Assembly: GCA_035529075.1 (NCBI GenBank)
Contig: DATKXK010000010.1
Coordinates: 477,401-541,400 of the forward strand
Source: Acidobacteriota bacterium
GTDB lineage: Bacteria > Zixibacteria > MSB-5A5 > GN15 > FEB-12
Length of the DNA stretch: 64,000 bases
Reading direction: 5' to 3'
Positions 28,135-38,655 of the stretch are shown here, piece after piece; within the stretch, counting starts at the first letter, position 1, and the number at the start of each line of letters is the position of its first letter. Under the pieces are notes generated by a model, which was not told where the DNA came from, did not search any database, and saw nothing but the letters and a program-made list of their open reading frames with translations. The position numbers and the translations under genes were made by a program.

Positions 28135-28279
28135 CCGACCTCCGGCGCTCTTGATCTGCAACGGGCACCGGGGCGTGGGAATATCCGCAACCGGCGGGGG
28201 AATATATACGTATGATCGTTCAAGAGGGCGATCCTGGCCATCGCTGCCCTCTATCCTCGCTGAACAGTGCTGAACGGTA

Positions 28280-28308
28280 TTGAATATGAACTCGTCTTTT
28301 GGTATTAT
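28280..28308 (+). promoter_or_regulatory. predicted promoter of the M16 peptidase gene
   Basis: TTGAAT and TATTAT are separated by 17 bp. Transcription would start near 28315, which rules out an ATG at 28280 and supports the start at 28409. The rest of the 274-bp gap after the C25 gene shows nothing further. Confidence 0.55.
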
Positions 28309-28408
28309 TCGATCTACAGTGAGAGGTTCCCGTGCATGCTCGGGTCCTGCCGGGCTGCGCAGGTGCATTGGAACCGGAAGAAGCATACGTGCAGAAAGGC
28401 ATTGCGAG

Positions 28409-31400
28409 ATGAGACGACAATCCGTCAGGATCATGCTGTTGGGTGCGATCCTGGTTGCGGCCGCCTGCTGTACCGCGTTATGCGACGCGGCGCTGGACGG
28501 GCTTACGCCGAATCAGGAGATCGCCGCCTTCACGGTTGAGGCGCTCTATGACAACGAGGCCGGTAGCGCCATTGGCGCCCGTTTCCGGCACGCCCGGAGC
28601 GGCTTTGTGTTGGATTTCCTTCGCATTCAAACCCTTCCCCAATCGTTCATGTGGGTGAATACGCCTCCCACGAGTGACGAGGGTGCCCCTCACACTCTCG
28701 AGCACCTGCTGCTCGGCAAGGGGACGCGCGGGCAATATGTCTCCTCGCTCGAGGACATGTCGCTGGGGAACAGTTCCGCATTCACTCAACAGGTGCGGAC
28801 CTGTTACCACTTCAACACGTCGGCCGGAGTTGACGTCTTCTTTGACCTGTTTAAAGCAAAGCTTGAAGCGACACTGCACCCGAACTACTCCGATGAGGAG
28901 ATACAGCGAGAGGTCTGCAACATGGGCCTGAGGCTCAACCCGGCCGACAGCTCCTTTGAGCTGGAGGAAAAGGGGACCGTATATGCTGAAATGATCACTG
29001 CGTTCGAGCGACCGTGGGGTAATTTGGCGCGTGACCTGGGTCAGCTTCTCTATGGTGAGAAGCATCCCTTGTCCTTCTCAGCGGGCGGTTATCCGCCGGC
29101 TCTCAGGACCGTAACGCCCGCGGGCCTTCGGGAATTCCATGCCGCCACCCACCACCTGAACAACATGGGGGCGGTCGTAGTGATCCCGGCCGAAATCACG
29201 TTGGAGGATTTCCTCACACGGGTAGGGCAGATTCTGGCCGAAGCCGAGCCGGATGCCACGGCCGGTTCTCATCCTGAAGATTTCGAGCAGCAGTTGCCGA
29301 AATCCGCCCCGGCGCCGATCGGCACTGTCCGGCAGGTGGCCTTCCCGCATCCGAACGAGAGCGAACCGGGCATGATTCTGTTTGCCTGGCCCGCCGATAA
29401 GTTCACTGAGACCAGGGAGCGATTTCTGCTGGAACTGCTGATTGCCAACCTGGCCAGCGGCCAGACCTCCAACCTGTTCAACAAGTTCATCAATTCCGAG
29501 AAGCGCGTCATCGACGTGGGGGCCACGGGCGTCTTCGGCTGGGTAGACACCGACTGGGGACATCCCATTTTCATCGGTCTGAGCAACGTGCGGCGCGAGG
29601 CCACGAGCCTGGAGATGATCGATTCCCTGCGGTCGCTGATCCTGGCGGAACTTGAGGGCATAGCGGCCATGCCGGACGGATCCGACGAACTGCTGGCCTT
29701 TAACCAGCGGGCGCTCAACCGCGTGATCGAAAGCCGCAAGAACCTGCGCGATATGCTCAACTCCCCCCCGAGGTTCGGAACCCGAGGGACCGGTTCGGCC
29801 TGGATGAGCCACCTGTCGCGCCTTCACGAAAAGGGCGGATTCAGGCGCTCCCTTATTCTCCAGGATGAACTGGAGTACGCTGAAGGTCTGCTGGGTTCAC
29901 CCGTAAACATCTGGCGCGAGTATATCGACAAATGGCGCCTGATCGCCGACGCTCCGTACGCAGTGGCGACAAGACCGGACCCCGGTCTCCAGGCGCGGAG
30001 CGAACAGGCCAGAACGGAGCGTATCGAGCAATATGCCAACACGTTGAAGGACAAGTATGGCATCGCCACCAAGCAAGAGGCCGTTGACCGTTATCGCACC
30101 GAGTACGACGCCAGGACCGCCGAGATCGAGGCGGCCGGCCGGTCCATCGAGTTGCCCCCATTTATCGACAACCCTCCCATGACTCTCGATGATCAGCTTC
30201 AGTACACCGTTGAGACGCTGCCCGGTGGCGGCCGCCTCGTGGTGTCGACTTTTAACGCCATGACGAGCTCTTCCATCGGGCTGGCCTTTGACATGTACGT
30301 CGTTCCCGAGACCCAGCTGATGTACCTGGCCATTCTGCCGTCCCTGCTGACGGACGTCGGGCTTTTCAAGGACGGGCGCGCCGTTGCATACGATGAAATG
30401 CAGGAGGCCGTGCGGCGGGAGATCCTCGGTCTGCACGCGTACTACACACGCAACGCGCGAACTGAGCGGGTCGAGCTGACTCTCCGCGCGCAGGCCAGCC
30501 ATACGGACGAGACCGCCAAGGCCACCGGTTGGTTAAACGACATCCTTTACCACGCTGACCTGCGGCCGGCAAACCTCTCGCGTATCCGCGACGTCATTGA
30601 TCTGAATCTCGGTCAGACGCGCAACCGCATGAAAGGTTCTGAAGAATCCTGGGTCACCATACCAGCCACGGCGTATTGGAGGCAGTCCAATCCTCTCTTT
30701 CTGAACACCGGCTGTTTTCTGACGCAGTCCCATGCTCTGCTTCGGCTTCGCTGGCAGCTAAAGGAGGCGGGTGACCAACCTGAAGAATTCACACAGTTCA
30801 TGCAACTGCTGGCCGGGCTTGCTGAAGGCAGGCAGCGATCCGATCTGACGGATATCCTGAGCCTTCTTGCCGGCCCGCAGGACACAGCGACCGTTCCAGC
30901 CGAATTGGAGGACGCCGTTTCACTGATGAGATCGGCTTCAGAGACAGCTCGAGGGCACATGAACGAGGCCCTCAAGGATCTCCAACTCACACTCTCGGAT
31001 TTGCCGGACGTCTCGCTTGCCGACGACTGGCGGTACCTCTGCGCCCGGTTCGTGTCTGATCTGCGCGTTCATCCGAATGACGCCCTGGCCGCTCTTTCGG
31101 AAGTCCTCTCGTTAGTACGAAGGCAGGATAACGTACGTGGCTTCGTCGTGGCCAATGAGGCCAACGAGGCGATCATACGACCCGCCGTTGAGAACATCGT
31201 GGGCCGGCTTGACACCACGCCATCGCGGCGGAATCGTTACTCCGCCACCCCCGTGATTACGTCTCGGCTGCGGCAGCGGACCGGTGAGCCGGTCAAACCG
31301 TTGTTTGTCGGGCTGGTCAATGAGGCCACCCGGTCCGGGGTGCACATCAATAGCGCCGACTGCGCCGGCTATGAAGATGGCAGCAACCAGGACCGGCTGC

Positions 31401-32005
31401 TCAACTATGTATCGTCCTGCCTTTACAGCGGCGGCGGTGCGCACAGCATCTTCATGAAGACCTGGGCCGCGGGCCTGGCATACTCTAACGGGTTGCGGCC
31501 CAACGAATTTACCGGTCGCCTTACCTATTATGCGGAGCGCTGCCCTGACCTGGCCCAGACTATGCAATTTGTGATAGGTGAACTGGAAAGCGCGCCGTAT
31601 GACCCTGCTCTGGCCGAGTACGCCATTGCCCAGACGTTTTCAAGGATCCGCGCCGGCACGCGGTATGAGATCCGCGGCGAGGTGATGGCAGCGGACCTCG
31701 CTGACGGTCAGACGCCGGACGTTGTCAGGAACTTCCTCGGGAAGGCTCTCCAGCTGAGAGAGTATGAGAACCTCGGTGACACGTTGTATGCGCGGATGAC
31801 CTCTACTTACGGGACGGTGCTGCCCGGGTACGGCGTGTCCAGCCGCAAGGCCGCCGCCGAGTCGAACAGTCTGTACTTTGTAATCGGCCCGGAAAAACAG
31901 ATGCAGTCGTACGAGCAGTATCTCAAGAGCGTGGAAGGCGACGAGACCGTGCTTTACCGTCTCTACCCCAGGGACTTCTGGATTACGTCCCAGTCCGGAG
32001 ACTGA
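28409..32005 (+). CDS. large M16-family zinc metallopeptidase (M16C/PreP-like), secreted
   Basis: About 1198 residues with a signal peptide (MLLGAILVAAACC). The inverted zinc motif HxxEH is visible as HTLEHLLLGKGT, with the distal glutamate in KGTVYAEM. An M16C associated domain and a second, inactive M16 half follow, as in presequence proteases and Cym1. At about 1200 residues it is longer than typical PreP (about 970-1000), with extra sequence in the middle. It would degrade peptides in the periplasm or outside. It follows the C25 peptidase on the same strand, so the two may process the same substrates. The gene ends at a good terminator. Confidence 0.93.
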   Translation: MRRQSVRIMLLGAILVAAACCTALCDAALDGLTPNQEIAAFTVEALYDNEAGSAIGARFRHARSGFVLDFLRIQTLPQSFMWVNTPPTSDEGAPHTLEHLLLGKGTRGQYVSSLEDMSLGNSSAFTQQVRTCYHFNTSAGVDVFFDLFKAKLEATLHPNYSDEEIQREVCNMGLRLNPADSSFELEEKGTVYAEMITAFERPWGNLARDLGQLLYGEKHPLSFSAGGYPPALRTVTPAGLREFHAATHHLNNMGAVVVIPAEITLEDFLTRVGQILAEAEPDATAGSHPEDFEQQLPKSAPAPIGTVRQVAFPHPNESEPGMILFAWPADKFTETRERFLLELLIANLASGQTSNLFNKFINSEKRVIDVGATGVFGWVDTDWGHPIFIGLSNVRREATSLEMIDSLRSLILAELEGIAAMPDGSDELLAFNQRALNRVIESRKNLRDMLNSPPRFGTRGTGSAWMSHLSRLHEKGGFRRSLILQDELEYAEGLLGSPVNIWREYIDKWRLIADAPYAVATRPDPGLQARSEQARTERIEQYANTLKDKYGIATKQEAVDRYRTEYDARTAEIEAAGRSIELPPFIDNPPMTLDDQLQYTVETLPGGGRLVVSTFNAMTSSSIGLAFDMYVVPETQLMYLAILPSLLTDVGLFKDGRAVAYDEMQEAVRREILGLHAYYTRNARTERVELTLRAQASHTDETAKATGWLNDILYHADLRPANLSRIRDVIDLNLGQTRNRMKGSEESWVTIPATAYWRQSNPLFLNTGCFLTQSHALLRLRWQLKEAGDQPEEFTQFMQLLAGLAEGRQRSDLTDILSLLAGPQDTATVPAELEDAVSLMRSASETARGHMNEALKDLQLTLSDLPDVSLADDWRYLCARFVSDLRVHPNDALAALSEVLSLVRRQDNVRGFVVANEANEAIIRPAVENIVGRLDTTPSRRNRYSATPVITSRLRQRTGEPVKPLFVGLVNEATRSGVHINSADCAGYEDGSNQDRLLNYVSSCLYSGGGAHSIFMKTWAAGLAYSNGLRPNEFTGRLTYYAERCPDLAQTMQFVIGELESAPYDPALAEYAIAQTFSRIRAGTRYEIRGEVMAADLADGQTPDVVRNFLGKALQLREYENLGDTLYARMTSTYGTVLPGYGVSSRKAAAESNSLYFVIGPEKQMQSYEQYLKSVEGDETVLYRLYPRDFWITSQSGD

Positions 32006-32020
32006 GACGAGATGCGATCT

Positions 32021-32056
32021 GCGGACCGGGTGCGCCGAGTATCCGGTCCGCGGTTT
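32021..32056 (+). terminator. rho-independent terminator of the M16 gene
   Basis: A 9-bp stem, GCGGACCGG and CCGGTCCGC, followed by GGTTTTA. Confidence 0.75.
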
Positions 32057-32198
32057 TATAGATGCAGAATCCCTCCGGGCAAAAGGTGCTTGCCTTGCCG
32101 CCGGCCGCGTAGTTACTTGGAGGCCGGATCGTTTGCAGGGGCTGCTCGCTCTGCCCACGTCGATTTTACCTGCTGACCCCGGTCGAGTTGCGGCCGCG

Positions 32199-32216
32199 TT
32201 TCAGGAACCCCTGAAA
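32199..32216. promoter_or_regulatory. palindrome upstream of the superoxide dismutase gene
   Basis: TTTCAGG-AACC-CCTGAAA, centred 68 bp before the sod start. It has the size and symmetry of a dimeric regulator's operator; the regulator is unknown. Confidence 0.4.
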
Positions 32217-32275
32217 GGCGACGGTGTTAAGAGGTGCATATCGATCGCAAACCAATAAAATGAGAGGAGACGCTG

Positions 32276-32878
32276 ATGCCTTATACGTTACCTGATCTGC
32301 CCTACGCGTACGACGCGCTGGAGCCGTATATCGACAAGGAAACCATGACCATACATCACGACAAGCATCACCAGGCCTACGTCAACAACCTCAATGCCAG
32401 CCTGAAGGATCACCCGGAGCTTCACGGCAAGGCGGTAGAGGATCTGCTTGCCAATCTGGGTGCGCTTCCGGAAGCCATCCGCACGAAAGTGCGGAACCAT
32501 GGAGGCGGTGTCGCCAATCACTCCTTTTTCTGGTCGATCATGAAAAAGGACGTGCCGTTCGGCGGCCCGGCGGCCGATGCGATCAAGAGTGCGTTCGGCT
32601 CGCTCGATGGTTTCAAGGAGAAGTTCGCCGCTGCTGCGGCCGGCGTGTTTGGCTCGGGATGGGCCTGGCTCGTTGTCGGCGCGGACGGTCTGGAAATCAT
32701 CGGCACGTCCAACCAGGACTCTCCCCTTTCGGTCGGCAAAACCCCGTTGCTGTGCCTGGACGTCTGGGAGCACGCGTACTACCTGAAATACCAGAATCGG
32801 CGGCCGGACTTTATCCAGGCCTTCTTCAACATCATCAACTGGACCAAGGTGAACGAGCTTTACTCAAGGGCCGGTTGA
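32276..32878 (+). CDS. superoxide dismutase, Mn/Fe family (probably Mn)
   Basis: A 200-residue cytoplasmic enzyme, with no leader, that converts superoxide to oxygen and hydrogen peroxide. Metal ligands are His27, His82 (NHSFFW), Asp162 and His166 (DVWEHAYY). A glycine just before the NH motif and Gln147 (SNQDSPL) are the positions that usually mark manganese use instead of iron. GAGAGGAG precedes the ATG by 7 bases. The gene stands alone between two terminators, with a palindrome upstream that may control it. Confidence 0.96.
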   Translation: MPYTLPDLPYAYDALEPYIDKETMTIHHDKHHQAYVNNLNASLKDHPELHGKAVEDLLANLGALPEAIRTKVRNHGGGVANHSFFWSIMKKDVPFGGPAADAIKSAFGSLDGFKEKFAAAAAGVFGSGWAWLVVGADGLEIIGTSNQDSPLSVGKTPLLCLDVWEHAYYLKYQNRRPDFIQAFFNIINWTKVNELYSRAG

Positions 32879-32906
32879 ACCGGTTCCACGCGAGGGCAAA
32901 AGGAAT

Positions 32907-32945
32907 AAAACCGCTCTCCTGCTTTGCCGGGGGCGGTTTTTCTTT
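32907..32945 (+). terminator. rho-independent terminator of the sod gene
   Basis: AAAACCGC pairs with GCGGTTTT, followed by TCTTT. Confidence 0.75.
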
Positions 32946-33033
32946 GCCGGCCCGTCACCGCTGGGTTTGTCCACCGCAGGAAAGCAATCCGACCGGCGGG
33001 CCGGGGCTGTGCCAGCCCGGTGTGATTTTTGAT

Positions 33034-33062
33034 TTGGAAATCCGGGCGCCGGACAGTAAATT
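33034..33062 (+). promoter_or_regulatory. predicted promoter of the cold-shock gene
   Basis: TTGGAA and TAAATT are separated by 17 bp. The predicted leader is about 98 nt; long leaders are common for cold-shock genes. Confidence 0.45.
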
Positions 33063-33166
33063 ACCGCTTAATGGCAGAGGTTGTGGCTTCTGGGGTATTG
33101 CTTCTTTGAGGCCGGGAAGAACTGCTCTGTCGGACATTGATCAGGGTCATCGAGGAGGTAGGCAAT

Positions 33167-33379
33167 ATGGCAGAGCGTGAGACTGGTACTGTCAAGTGGT
33201 TTAACCCCGCCAAGGGTTTCGGCTTTATCAAAAGAGGGCAAGGGAATGACGTATTCGTTCATCATAGCGCGATCCAGGGTGAGGGATTCCGTTCGCTGGA
33301 GCAGGACCAGAAAGTTGAATTCACCATCGTGGAGACCCAGAAAGGGCCGCAGGCACAGGACGTAACCATCATATCGTAA
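33167..33379 (+). CDS. cold-shock protein (CspA family)
   Basis: A 70-residue single OB-fold protein with the two RNA-binding motifs KGFGFI and VFVHH and the start [15 protein letters not shown]. It binds single-stranded nucleic acid and melts mRNA structure. ATG 33167 has GAGGAGG 8 bases upstream; a longer reading from 33137 would add ten residues outside the family pattern. It is a complete, standard-length member. Confidence 0.96.
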   Translation: MAERETGTVKWFNPAKGFGFIKRGQGNDVFVHHSAIQGEGFRSLEQDQKVEFTIVETQKGPQAQDVTIIS

Positions 33380-33504
33380 CCCATTTCAACCGGACCGGCA
33401 TGTGAAATACGAGTTCATGCCGGCTCTGCAGCGCAAGGCGACACGCGTCGAGGTTGTCGCCTGTCGCTCCGCCCGGCAGTGAGGACACCCTGCTGGCCCT
33501 TCTG

Positions 33505-34866
33505 TTACTTGCTCACGACCAGAGAACTTCGGCTCTGGTTCAGCTTCTCAAAGCTCATGCCGGAAATGACGTAATACCAGTCGGCAAAGCGCGCGTTGAG
33601 CGTCTCCGCGAGTCGCGTGCCCTGATCAACCTTATTCTGCCATTGGTCAAGCGCCTCTTGCCGCTCCTTGTTCTGCCGATCCTTGACCGAAAGGAGGCTG
33701 TCGGGCTTGGTGCGGAATTCATCGTTCGCAGGACCGGCTGGCTGGGGTCCGAAGTAGTCAAGATCAAAGCGGGCGGTAATGAACAGATACCGGTTCTCTT
33801 CGGTGCCGGATTCATCACCCTTTTCCGCCTCCGCACCCGCCGTCACGGCCAGCCCTGAACCGTACAGGACCTCACCGAACCGGAGAGTGTAGGTGATGCC
33901 ATCCGTAGTAGAAACCTGCATCTCTCCCTCGTTTGACAGTAACTGGCCGTCGCGGGACAGGTAGAACCCCTTCTGCTGTAAAGAGAGCTGGTCAGCCTGC
34001 GAGACGGTCGTTTCCCCGCTGCTTCCCCTCAGGCTGGCCGACAGGCCCCCAGGTTTGGGCCGCACGCCGACAATCGACAGCTCATCCAGCGCGGTCAGCA
34101 GCTCTTTCATTTTCGAAGAGTCCACCTGCTGTGACGCTGACATCCGATCAGCCGTCCACGTTTCGTTCTGAAGCGTCAGGATCAGGTTGTCGCCCTGCTC
34201 GATGGACAGTGTACGTTCGTTTATCGAGTAATCCCGGCGGACAAGCCGGCGGATCCTGTCGGCGTCAGTCTGGAGGAGGTCACTGTCGATCCAATCCTCA
34301 AACCGGGTGGAGATATCCGCGTCCACGCGGGCGGCATATACGCGGTTCTGTTGCGGCACCCGGACAAACCGAAATCCCGGGCGCGACAAGATATTCTTGC
34401 CGATGATGACGTCGGCCAACAGGGCGCCGCCCTGTTCCTTGAGAGTGACTCGCTTGCCCCGGCCGGACAGTCCCGCGGCTGACTCGTCCAGCGGGTCGAC
34501 CACGCCGCACGCTTCGTGATCAGCAACGTTGTCCGTGCGAAAATCGTCCTTCTTGATGTCAATGACGCCGGCGGCCGTCTTAGCCAGCCGGTCCCTGGCA
34601 TCGGCCGGGTAATTGTGATGAGACGGTATCGTCCATCGGCCCTGTGTAAACGTCACTTTGAACGGGCGTGCCGAACCGGTCGCCTCATCGTAGTCGATCA
34701 CCTCCAGGGTGGTCGCGTCGTTCGGGTCGGTGAAATCCGGAAAGAACGGTTCGCCCTGGTCAAGGAACGCTTCCGGAGTAATCCGCGCCGGGCGAACGAG
34801 AATAGCGATGATCGCCAGGACCACGGCTACTGCGCCCAGAATCAGCGTCTTCTTGGTCTCACTCAT
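33505..34866 (-). CDS. DUF4340 domain-containing protein
   Basis: A 453-residue protein with one N-terminal helix (about 7-27) and a large, mostly beta-rich region facing away from the cytoplasm. DUF4340 proteins regularly follow GldG-type auxiliary ABC genes, as here: it begins 2 bp after the fusion permease. It is probably the periplasmic partner of that transporter. The family has no experimentally defined role known to me. The sequence runs to a normal end with no sign of breakage. Confidence 0.88.
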   Translation of the reverse strand: MSETKKTLILGAVAVVLAIIAILVRPARITPEAFLDQGEPFFPDFTDPNDATTLEVIDYDEATGSARPFKVTFTQGRWTIPSHHNYPADARDRLAKTAAGVIDIKKDDFRTDNVADHEACGVVDPLDESAAGLSGRGKRVTLKEQGGALLADVIIGKNILSRPGFRFVRVPQQNRVYAARVDADISTRFEDWIDSDLLQTDADRIRRLVRRDYSINERTLSIEQGDNLILTLQNETWTADRMSASQQVDSSKMKELLTALDELSIVGVRPKPGGLSASLRGSSGETTVSQADQLSLQQKGFYLSRDGQLLSNEGEMQVSTTDGITYTLRFGEVLYGSGLAVTAGAEAEKGDESGTEENRYLFITARFDLDYFGPQPAGPANDEFRTKPDSLLSVKDRQNKERQEALDQWQNKVDQGTRLAETLNARFADWYYVISGMSFEKLNQSRSSLVVSK

Positions 34867-34868
34867 GT

Positions 34869-37559
34869 TTAGCTCCTTAACCTCCTGGCCGCGGTTTCTC
34901 CCTCGCGTTCACGCTGACGCCGCTGCACGAAGATCCAGACTCCCATGATGAACACCGGAATAGGCGGCAGAAGCACGGCCAGTGTCTTGATGCGGCTCTG
35001 GATCGATCTGATGGCTACTTCCATACTGGCCTTTGCACGCTCAATGCGGGCCTGTTTCTTGGACTCGACGTTGGCCTTAGCCACCTCGAACCTTCGGTTC
35101 TCGACCTCCTGCAGATTCCTCATCATGATCTGCTTGGTCTGGTCGTCGAGATCGGTCCGGTTCTGTACGCGGGCCACTTTCTCATTGAGACGGTCCTGGG
35201 CCTCGGCCAGAGCCAGTTGGGCCTCGTTTTCCGCCTCCCGTTCCTGGTCGATCCGCCGCTGCACGTACTCGCGGGTCCGCGCTTCGACCGCCTCGAGGGT
35301 GCGATGTCGAACCCGTTTCTTGCGCAGGGTGATGAACGATTCGTCCTGCACCAGCAGGTCCATGCAGTTTAACGCAAATGTCACGTTATCGAAATTGAGC
35401 GTCTCGATCCCCTGCTGGCGGAAAAGGAAGAACTGCTCGGAGATCATATCGATGTCGGCCACAACCACGGCGTTTACCCTCCGGATTTCCGTCGCCCACT
35501 GTCCCAGGCTGTCGGGGAACGTGCCCACAGTGTCCACCGTCTGGCCGGTAGCGTGAGCGGCGATGATGTATGATTCGCCGGTCGGTAAGCGGCGCGGGTT
35601 GCGGTTGAGGCTCATGCCAAAGAAACCGCGCTGGACTACCTGGTCCCAGTTGAGCACGCCCGAAAGATGGCCCGTACGAAGCAGCGGTTCAAAACTGAAA
35701 GGCGTCATCCCGGCCTTAAACAGGTACCCGGAATAGAGAACGACGAGCTCCTGAAGGTCGGCCGAGGCCGGGCTGGCCTGACTGAAAGCGTCCGCGGATT
35801 CGTTGCCCTCGCCCACAAAGACGATCTCGGGCGGCAGTTGCCCGAGGCTGGGGTGAGGATTGTAGGTGTCCCAGACAAGCTGCGAGAAATTCCACTGCAC
35901 GCCGATCCGGGCCAGGAAAGAACGAATGTCGCCTTTGCTCTCCGGCTGCTGGGTTTGCTGTCGCATGAACGGGTTTGACTGCGCACCCGGCGGCAGCACC
36001 GGTGACAGGCCCGGGTCTACCATCGGCAGCGGGTCTATGAAAAGCAGAGTCGGGCGCCCCTGCAGGACGTACTGGGCCAGGTTGTCCATCTTCGGCTGTG
36101 AAAGCGATGACGGCAGCACCACCAGCAACCCGTCCAGCCTTTCGGTGATCGGCTCGGCGGGGTCGACCTGAACGACCTCGTACTGCTTTTTGAGTTCAGA
36201 GACAATGGACCAGGGCGGCATGGAATTCATCGTCTCGAAGTCAAAGCCGCCCCACACCTTGGCCTCGGTGGTCAGCACTCCGACGCGCTTGCGCTGCGTT
36301 TTAGCTACCACTCTGATACTGCGAATCAACTCGTACTCGACCGGCAGCCCGGTGCTGAAAAACGGGATGACTTCCTGCCCGGCCCCGCTGGCGAAGGCCA
36401 CGCCCATGAACACGCCGGCCGTACTGACGCGCGCGCTTTCGGAACTGACTACCTCACGGGGCTGAATCCCGAACTTGTCGCGGGCGTCTGCGGCCTCGGC
36501 GGAGAACGGTTCGGTTTCGTGGACGAGCACTTCCACCTTGTCTCCGGCCGCGGCGTCGATTTCCTCAAGCATGCTAAGCAGATTGGCCCGCGTCTCGACG
36601 TACTGCCGGGGCACCTCGGGGCTCACGAAAACCTGGATCAGCACCGGCCGGTCATCGGGCAGTTCGCTCAGCAGTTCTCGTGTTTCGTCCGACAGCGAAT
36701 GCAACCGCTCGGCGGTCGTGTCAAGACGGAAACCGGGCCGGCCAAGGATGGCGTTCACGCTGATGACGGCGACGACCACGGCTACAATACGGACCGCCTG
36801 GTGAAGCCAGTAGCGTCGCCCCTCGATGTGGACCGGCCAGTGGCGACGACCGAGGATTACGACGTTCAGATAGAGCATCAGCCCGGCGAGGGACACGAAA
36901 TAGAGCAACCCGGACAGGCTGACTATGCCTTTCGCGAAATCGCCGAAATAGCGAAAGACCGAAAGCGGCAAAAGCTGTTTCTGCAACCACTCGTTGAGCA
37001 CCCAGTCCGAGGAACCGGGCAGGATGAAAATCGAACAGAACAGCGCACCGAGGATAAAACCGATGGTCACGTTAGCCGTCAACAGTGACGCCAGCATGCC
37101 CACTGACACCAGGGCCGCCCCGATAAGCCAGTAGCCCACGTAGTTGCCGAACATCAGCCCGAGGTCGGGCGAGCCGAGCCAGAACAAAACAATCACGTGG
37201 CTCAGCGACAGCAACAGCGACGCCGTAAAGACACCCAGCACTGCCAGATACTTGCCCAGGACGATCTCGACGTCGGTAGCTGGCAAAGTCAGCAGAAGTT
37301 CATCGGTGCCCTGCTTCCTTTCCTCAGCCCAGACACCCATCGTGAGCGCCGGCACAAAGAACAGCAGGACATAAGGAAAGAAGGAGTTGAGCTGGTCAAG
37401 GTTGGCCAGATTGTTGGCAAAGAACCGCTGCTGCCAGAAGGCCGCGGCGGCCGACAAAAAGATGAACAAGGTGATAAAGATGTATCCGGTCGGGCTGCTG
37501 AACGACGTTCGCAGGTCGCGCCTGAAAATCACCCAGATCAGTTTCCAGTTCAGCCTCAT
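34869..37559 (-). CDS. GldF-GldG fusion: ABC-2 permease with an ABC-transporter auxiliary domain
   Basis: An 896-residue protein. Residues 1-245 are a six-helix ABC-2 permease (GldF/NosY-like, [20 protein letters not shown]). From about 250 a helix leads into a GldG/IFT52-like periplasmic domain ([29 protein letters not shown]). A charged coiled coil at about 770-850 and a final helix complete it. In Flavobacterium GldA, GldF and GldG are separate and serve gliding; the fused form is widespread in other FCB and environmental phyla where gliding is not proved. The gene overlaps the ATPase gene by 4 bp. Confidence 0.92.
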   Translation of the reverse strand: MRLNWKLIWVIFRRDLRTSFSSPTGYIFITLFIFLSAAAAFWQQRFFANNLANLDQLNSFFPYVLLFFVPALTMGVWAEERKQGTDELLLTLPATDVEIVLGKYLAVLGVFTASLLLSLSHVIVLFWLGSPDLGLMFGNYVGYWLIGAALVSVGMLASLLTANVTIGFILGALFCSIFILPGSSDWVLNEWLQKQLLPLSVFRYFGDFAKGIVSLSGLLYFVSLAGLMLYLNVVILGRRHWPVHIEGRRYWLHQAVRIVAVVVAVISVNAILGRPGFRLDTTAERLHSLSDETRELLSELPDDRPVLIQVFVSPEVPRQYVETRANLLSMLEEIDAAAGDKVEVLVHETEPFSAEAADARDKFGIQPREVVSSESARVSTAGVFMGVAFASGAGQEVIPFFSTGLPVEYELIRSIRVVAKTQRKRVGVLTTEAKVWGGFDFETMNSMPPWSIVSELKKQYEVVQVDPAEPITERLDGLLVVLPSSLSQPKMDNLAQYVLQGRPTLLFIDPLPMVDPGLSPVLPPGAQSNPFMRQQTQQPESKGDIRSFLARIGVQWNFSQLVWDTYNPHPSLGQLPPEIVFVGEGNESADAFSQASPASADLQELVVLYSGYLFKAGMTPFSFEPLLRTGHLSGVLNWDQVVQRGFFGMSLNRNPRRLPTGESYIIAAHATGQTVDTVGTFPDSLGQWATEIRRVNAVVVADIDMISEQFFLFRQQGIETLNFDNVTFALNCMDLLVQDESFITLRKKRVRHRTLEAVEARTREYVQRRIDQEREAENEAQLALAEAQDRLNEKVARVQNRTDLDDQTKQIMMRNLQEVENRRFEVAKANVESKKQARIERAKASMEVAIRSIQSRIKTLAVLLPPIPVFIMGVWIFVQRRQREREGETAARRLRS

Positions 37560-38323
37560 ACCTGGCCCCCCGCGTCCGTCTTCGTCGCCGGCCGCCCGTA
37601 GTCGGTCAGCTGATAGAACGTTTCGTCAAGCGATCTGTCACTGGTCATCTGGCTGGTAGAACCGTCATATACCAGACGTCCGTTATGGATAAACAACACC
37701 CGCTCAGCGACCGCCTCGACCTCCTGCAGGATGTGCGTCGAGATCAGAATCGTTGTGGACTTGCCGAGCCTGGTAACGTTCGACCGGAAATCCCGAATCT
37801 GGTTGGGATCAAGCCCGGCCGTCGGTTCGTCCATGATCAGAACGTTCGGTTCGTGAAGGAGAGCCTGGGCCAGGCCGACGCGCTGGCGGTAGCCGCGTGA
37901 GATTTTGCCGATCGGCTTTTCCAGCACTTCGTGCAGCGCGCACTGTTCAACCACCTGGTCCACACTGCGCTGCAACTGCTGCTCGGACAGGCCGCGCGCC
38001 TGCCCGAAGAAGCGCAGCGATTCCAGCGGCGTCATGGTGTCATACAGCGGCCCGTCCTCGGGAAGGTAGCCCAGCCGTGTGGCGGCCTGAAGCCGCTGCC
38101 GCTGAACGTCGAGACCGGCAATGAAAGCCGTCCCCTCGCTCGGCGACAGAAAGCCGCTGAGGATCTTCATGACGGTGGTTTTGCCGGCCCCGTTGGGGCC
38201 GAGGAACGCCACCACCTGCCCCTTGGGAATGGAAAAGGTAATGTCTTTGACAGCCACAAACGGACCATAGTACTTGCTCAGGCCTCTGGCCTCGATCATG
38301 GCCGGGGATTCATCTTGAGGCAT
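37556..38323 (-). CDS. ABC transporter ATP-binding protein (GldA-like)
   Basis: A 255-residue ATPase. Walker A is GPNGAGKT, the signature is [13 protein letters not shown], Walker B is [13 protein letters not shown] and the switch is [11 protein letters not shown]. It forms a complex with the fusion permease and, as first gene, sets the order ATPase, permease-GldG, DUF4340. ATG 38323 has GAGGAG 7 bases upstream; a GTG five codons earlier is less likely. A promoter is visible at 38404-38432. Confidence 0.94.
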   Translation of the reverse strand: MPQDESPAMIEARGLSKYYGPFVAVKDITFSIPKGQVVAFLGPNGAGKTTVMKILSGFLSPSEGTAFIAGLDVQRQRLQAATRLGYLPEDGPLYDTMTPLESLRFFGQARGLSEQQLQRSVDQVVEQCALHEVLEKPIGKISRGYRQRVGLAQALLHEPNVLIMDEPTAGLDPNQIRDFRSNVTRLGKSTTILISTHILQEVEAVAERVLFIHNGRLVYDGSTSQMTSDRSLDETFYQLTDYGRPATKTDAGGQV

Positions 38324-38403
38324 CAAACCACTCCTCACCTCTATTGTTAGTGCCTTTTAACCGGGTAACCGCCGACCATACATAGTCGCGGTGAAACCCG
38401 GCT

Positions 38404-38432
38404 AAAATAGACAAGTCGCCGCATGTTGTCAA
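38404..38432 (-). promoter_or_regulatory. predicted promoter of the GldA-like operon
   Basis: On the minus strand TTGACA and TATTTT are separated by 17 bp, about 80 bp before the ATPase start. Confidence 0.55.
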
Positions 38433-38500
38433 GGCTCCGGGTTGGCCGGGTTGGCCTGCCGCATCCCGCCAGGATACCTATGCGCGCGTCAAATTAAGAA

Positions 38501-38535
38501 TTATATCGCCCGGGACGCCGGAGGTTCCAACAGAT
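38501..38535 (+). repeat. left copy of a direct repeat flanking the 38728-39453 gene
   Basis: It begins TTATATC and contains CGGGACGCCGGAGGTTCCAA at 38511-38530, then a near-match to AAAGAT. The same 20 bases recur at 39542-39561 in the same orientation. The two copies enclose about 1 kb. Confidence 0.8.
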
Positions 38536-38559
38536 TGTCCCCCGCCACAGAAAAGACTC

Positions 38560-38586
38560 ACCCCGGTGATCGGCGGGGTTATTTTG
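38560..38586 (+). terminator. possible terminator inside the repeat-flanked segment
   Basis: ACCCCG and CGGGGT form a short stem followed by TATTTT. No plus-strand gene precedes it, so it may be a leftover of the inserted element. Confidence 0.35.
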
Positions 38587-38637
38587 GATTGAATAGGCCA
38601 GTTATGATATTTGGGGATAGACTTTGATCCAGGGAAC

Positions 38638-38655
38638 CCCACAGCAAGCTGTGGG
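38638..38655. repeat. REP-like palindrome, second copy
   Basis: CCCACAGC-AA-GCTGTGGG. On the minus strand it reads CCGGGTGG, then CCCACAGC-TT-GCTGTGGG, then GGTT, the same layout as 16304-16331 with two paired changes in the arms. Confidence 0.65.
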
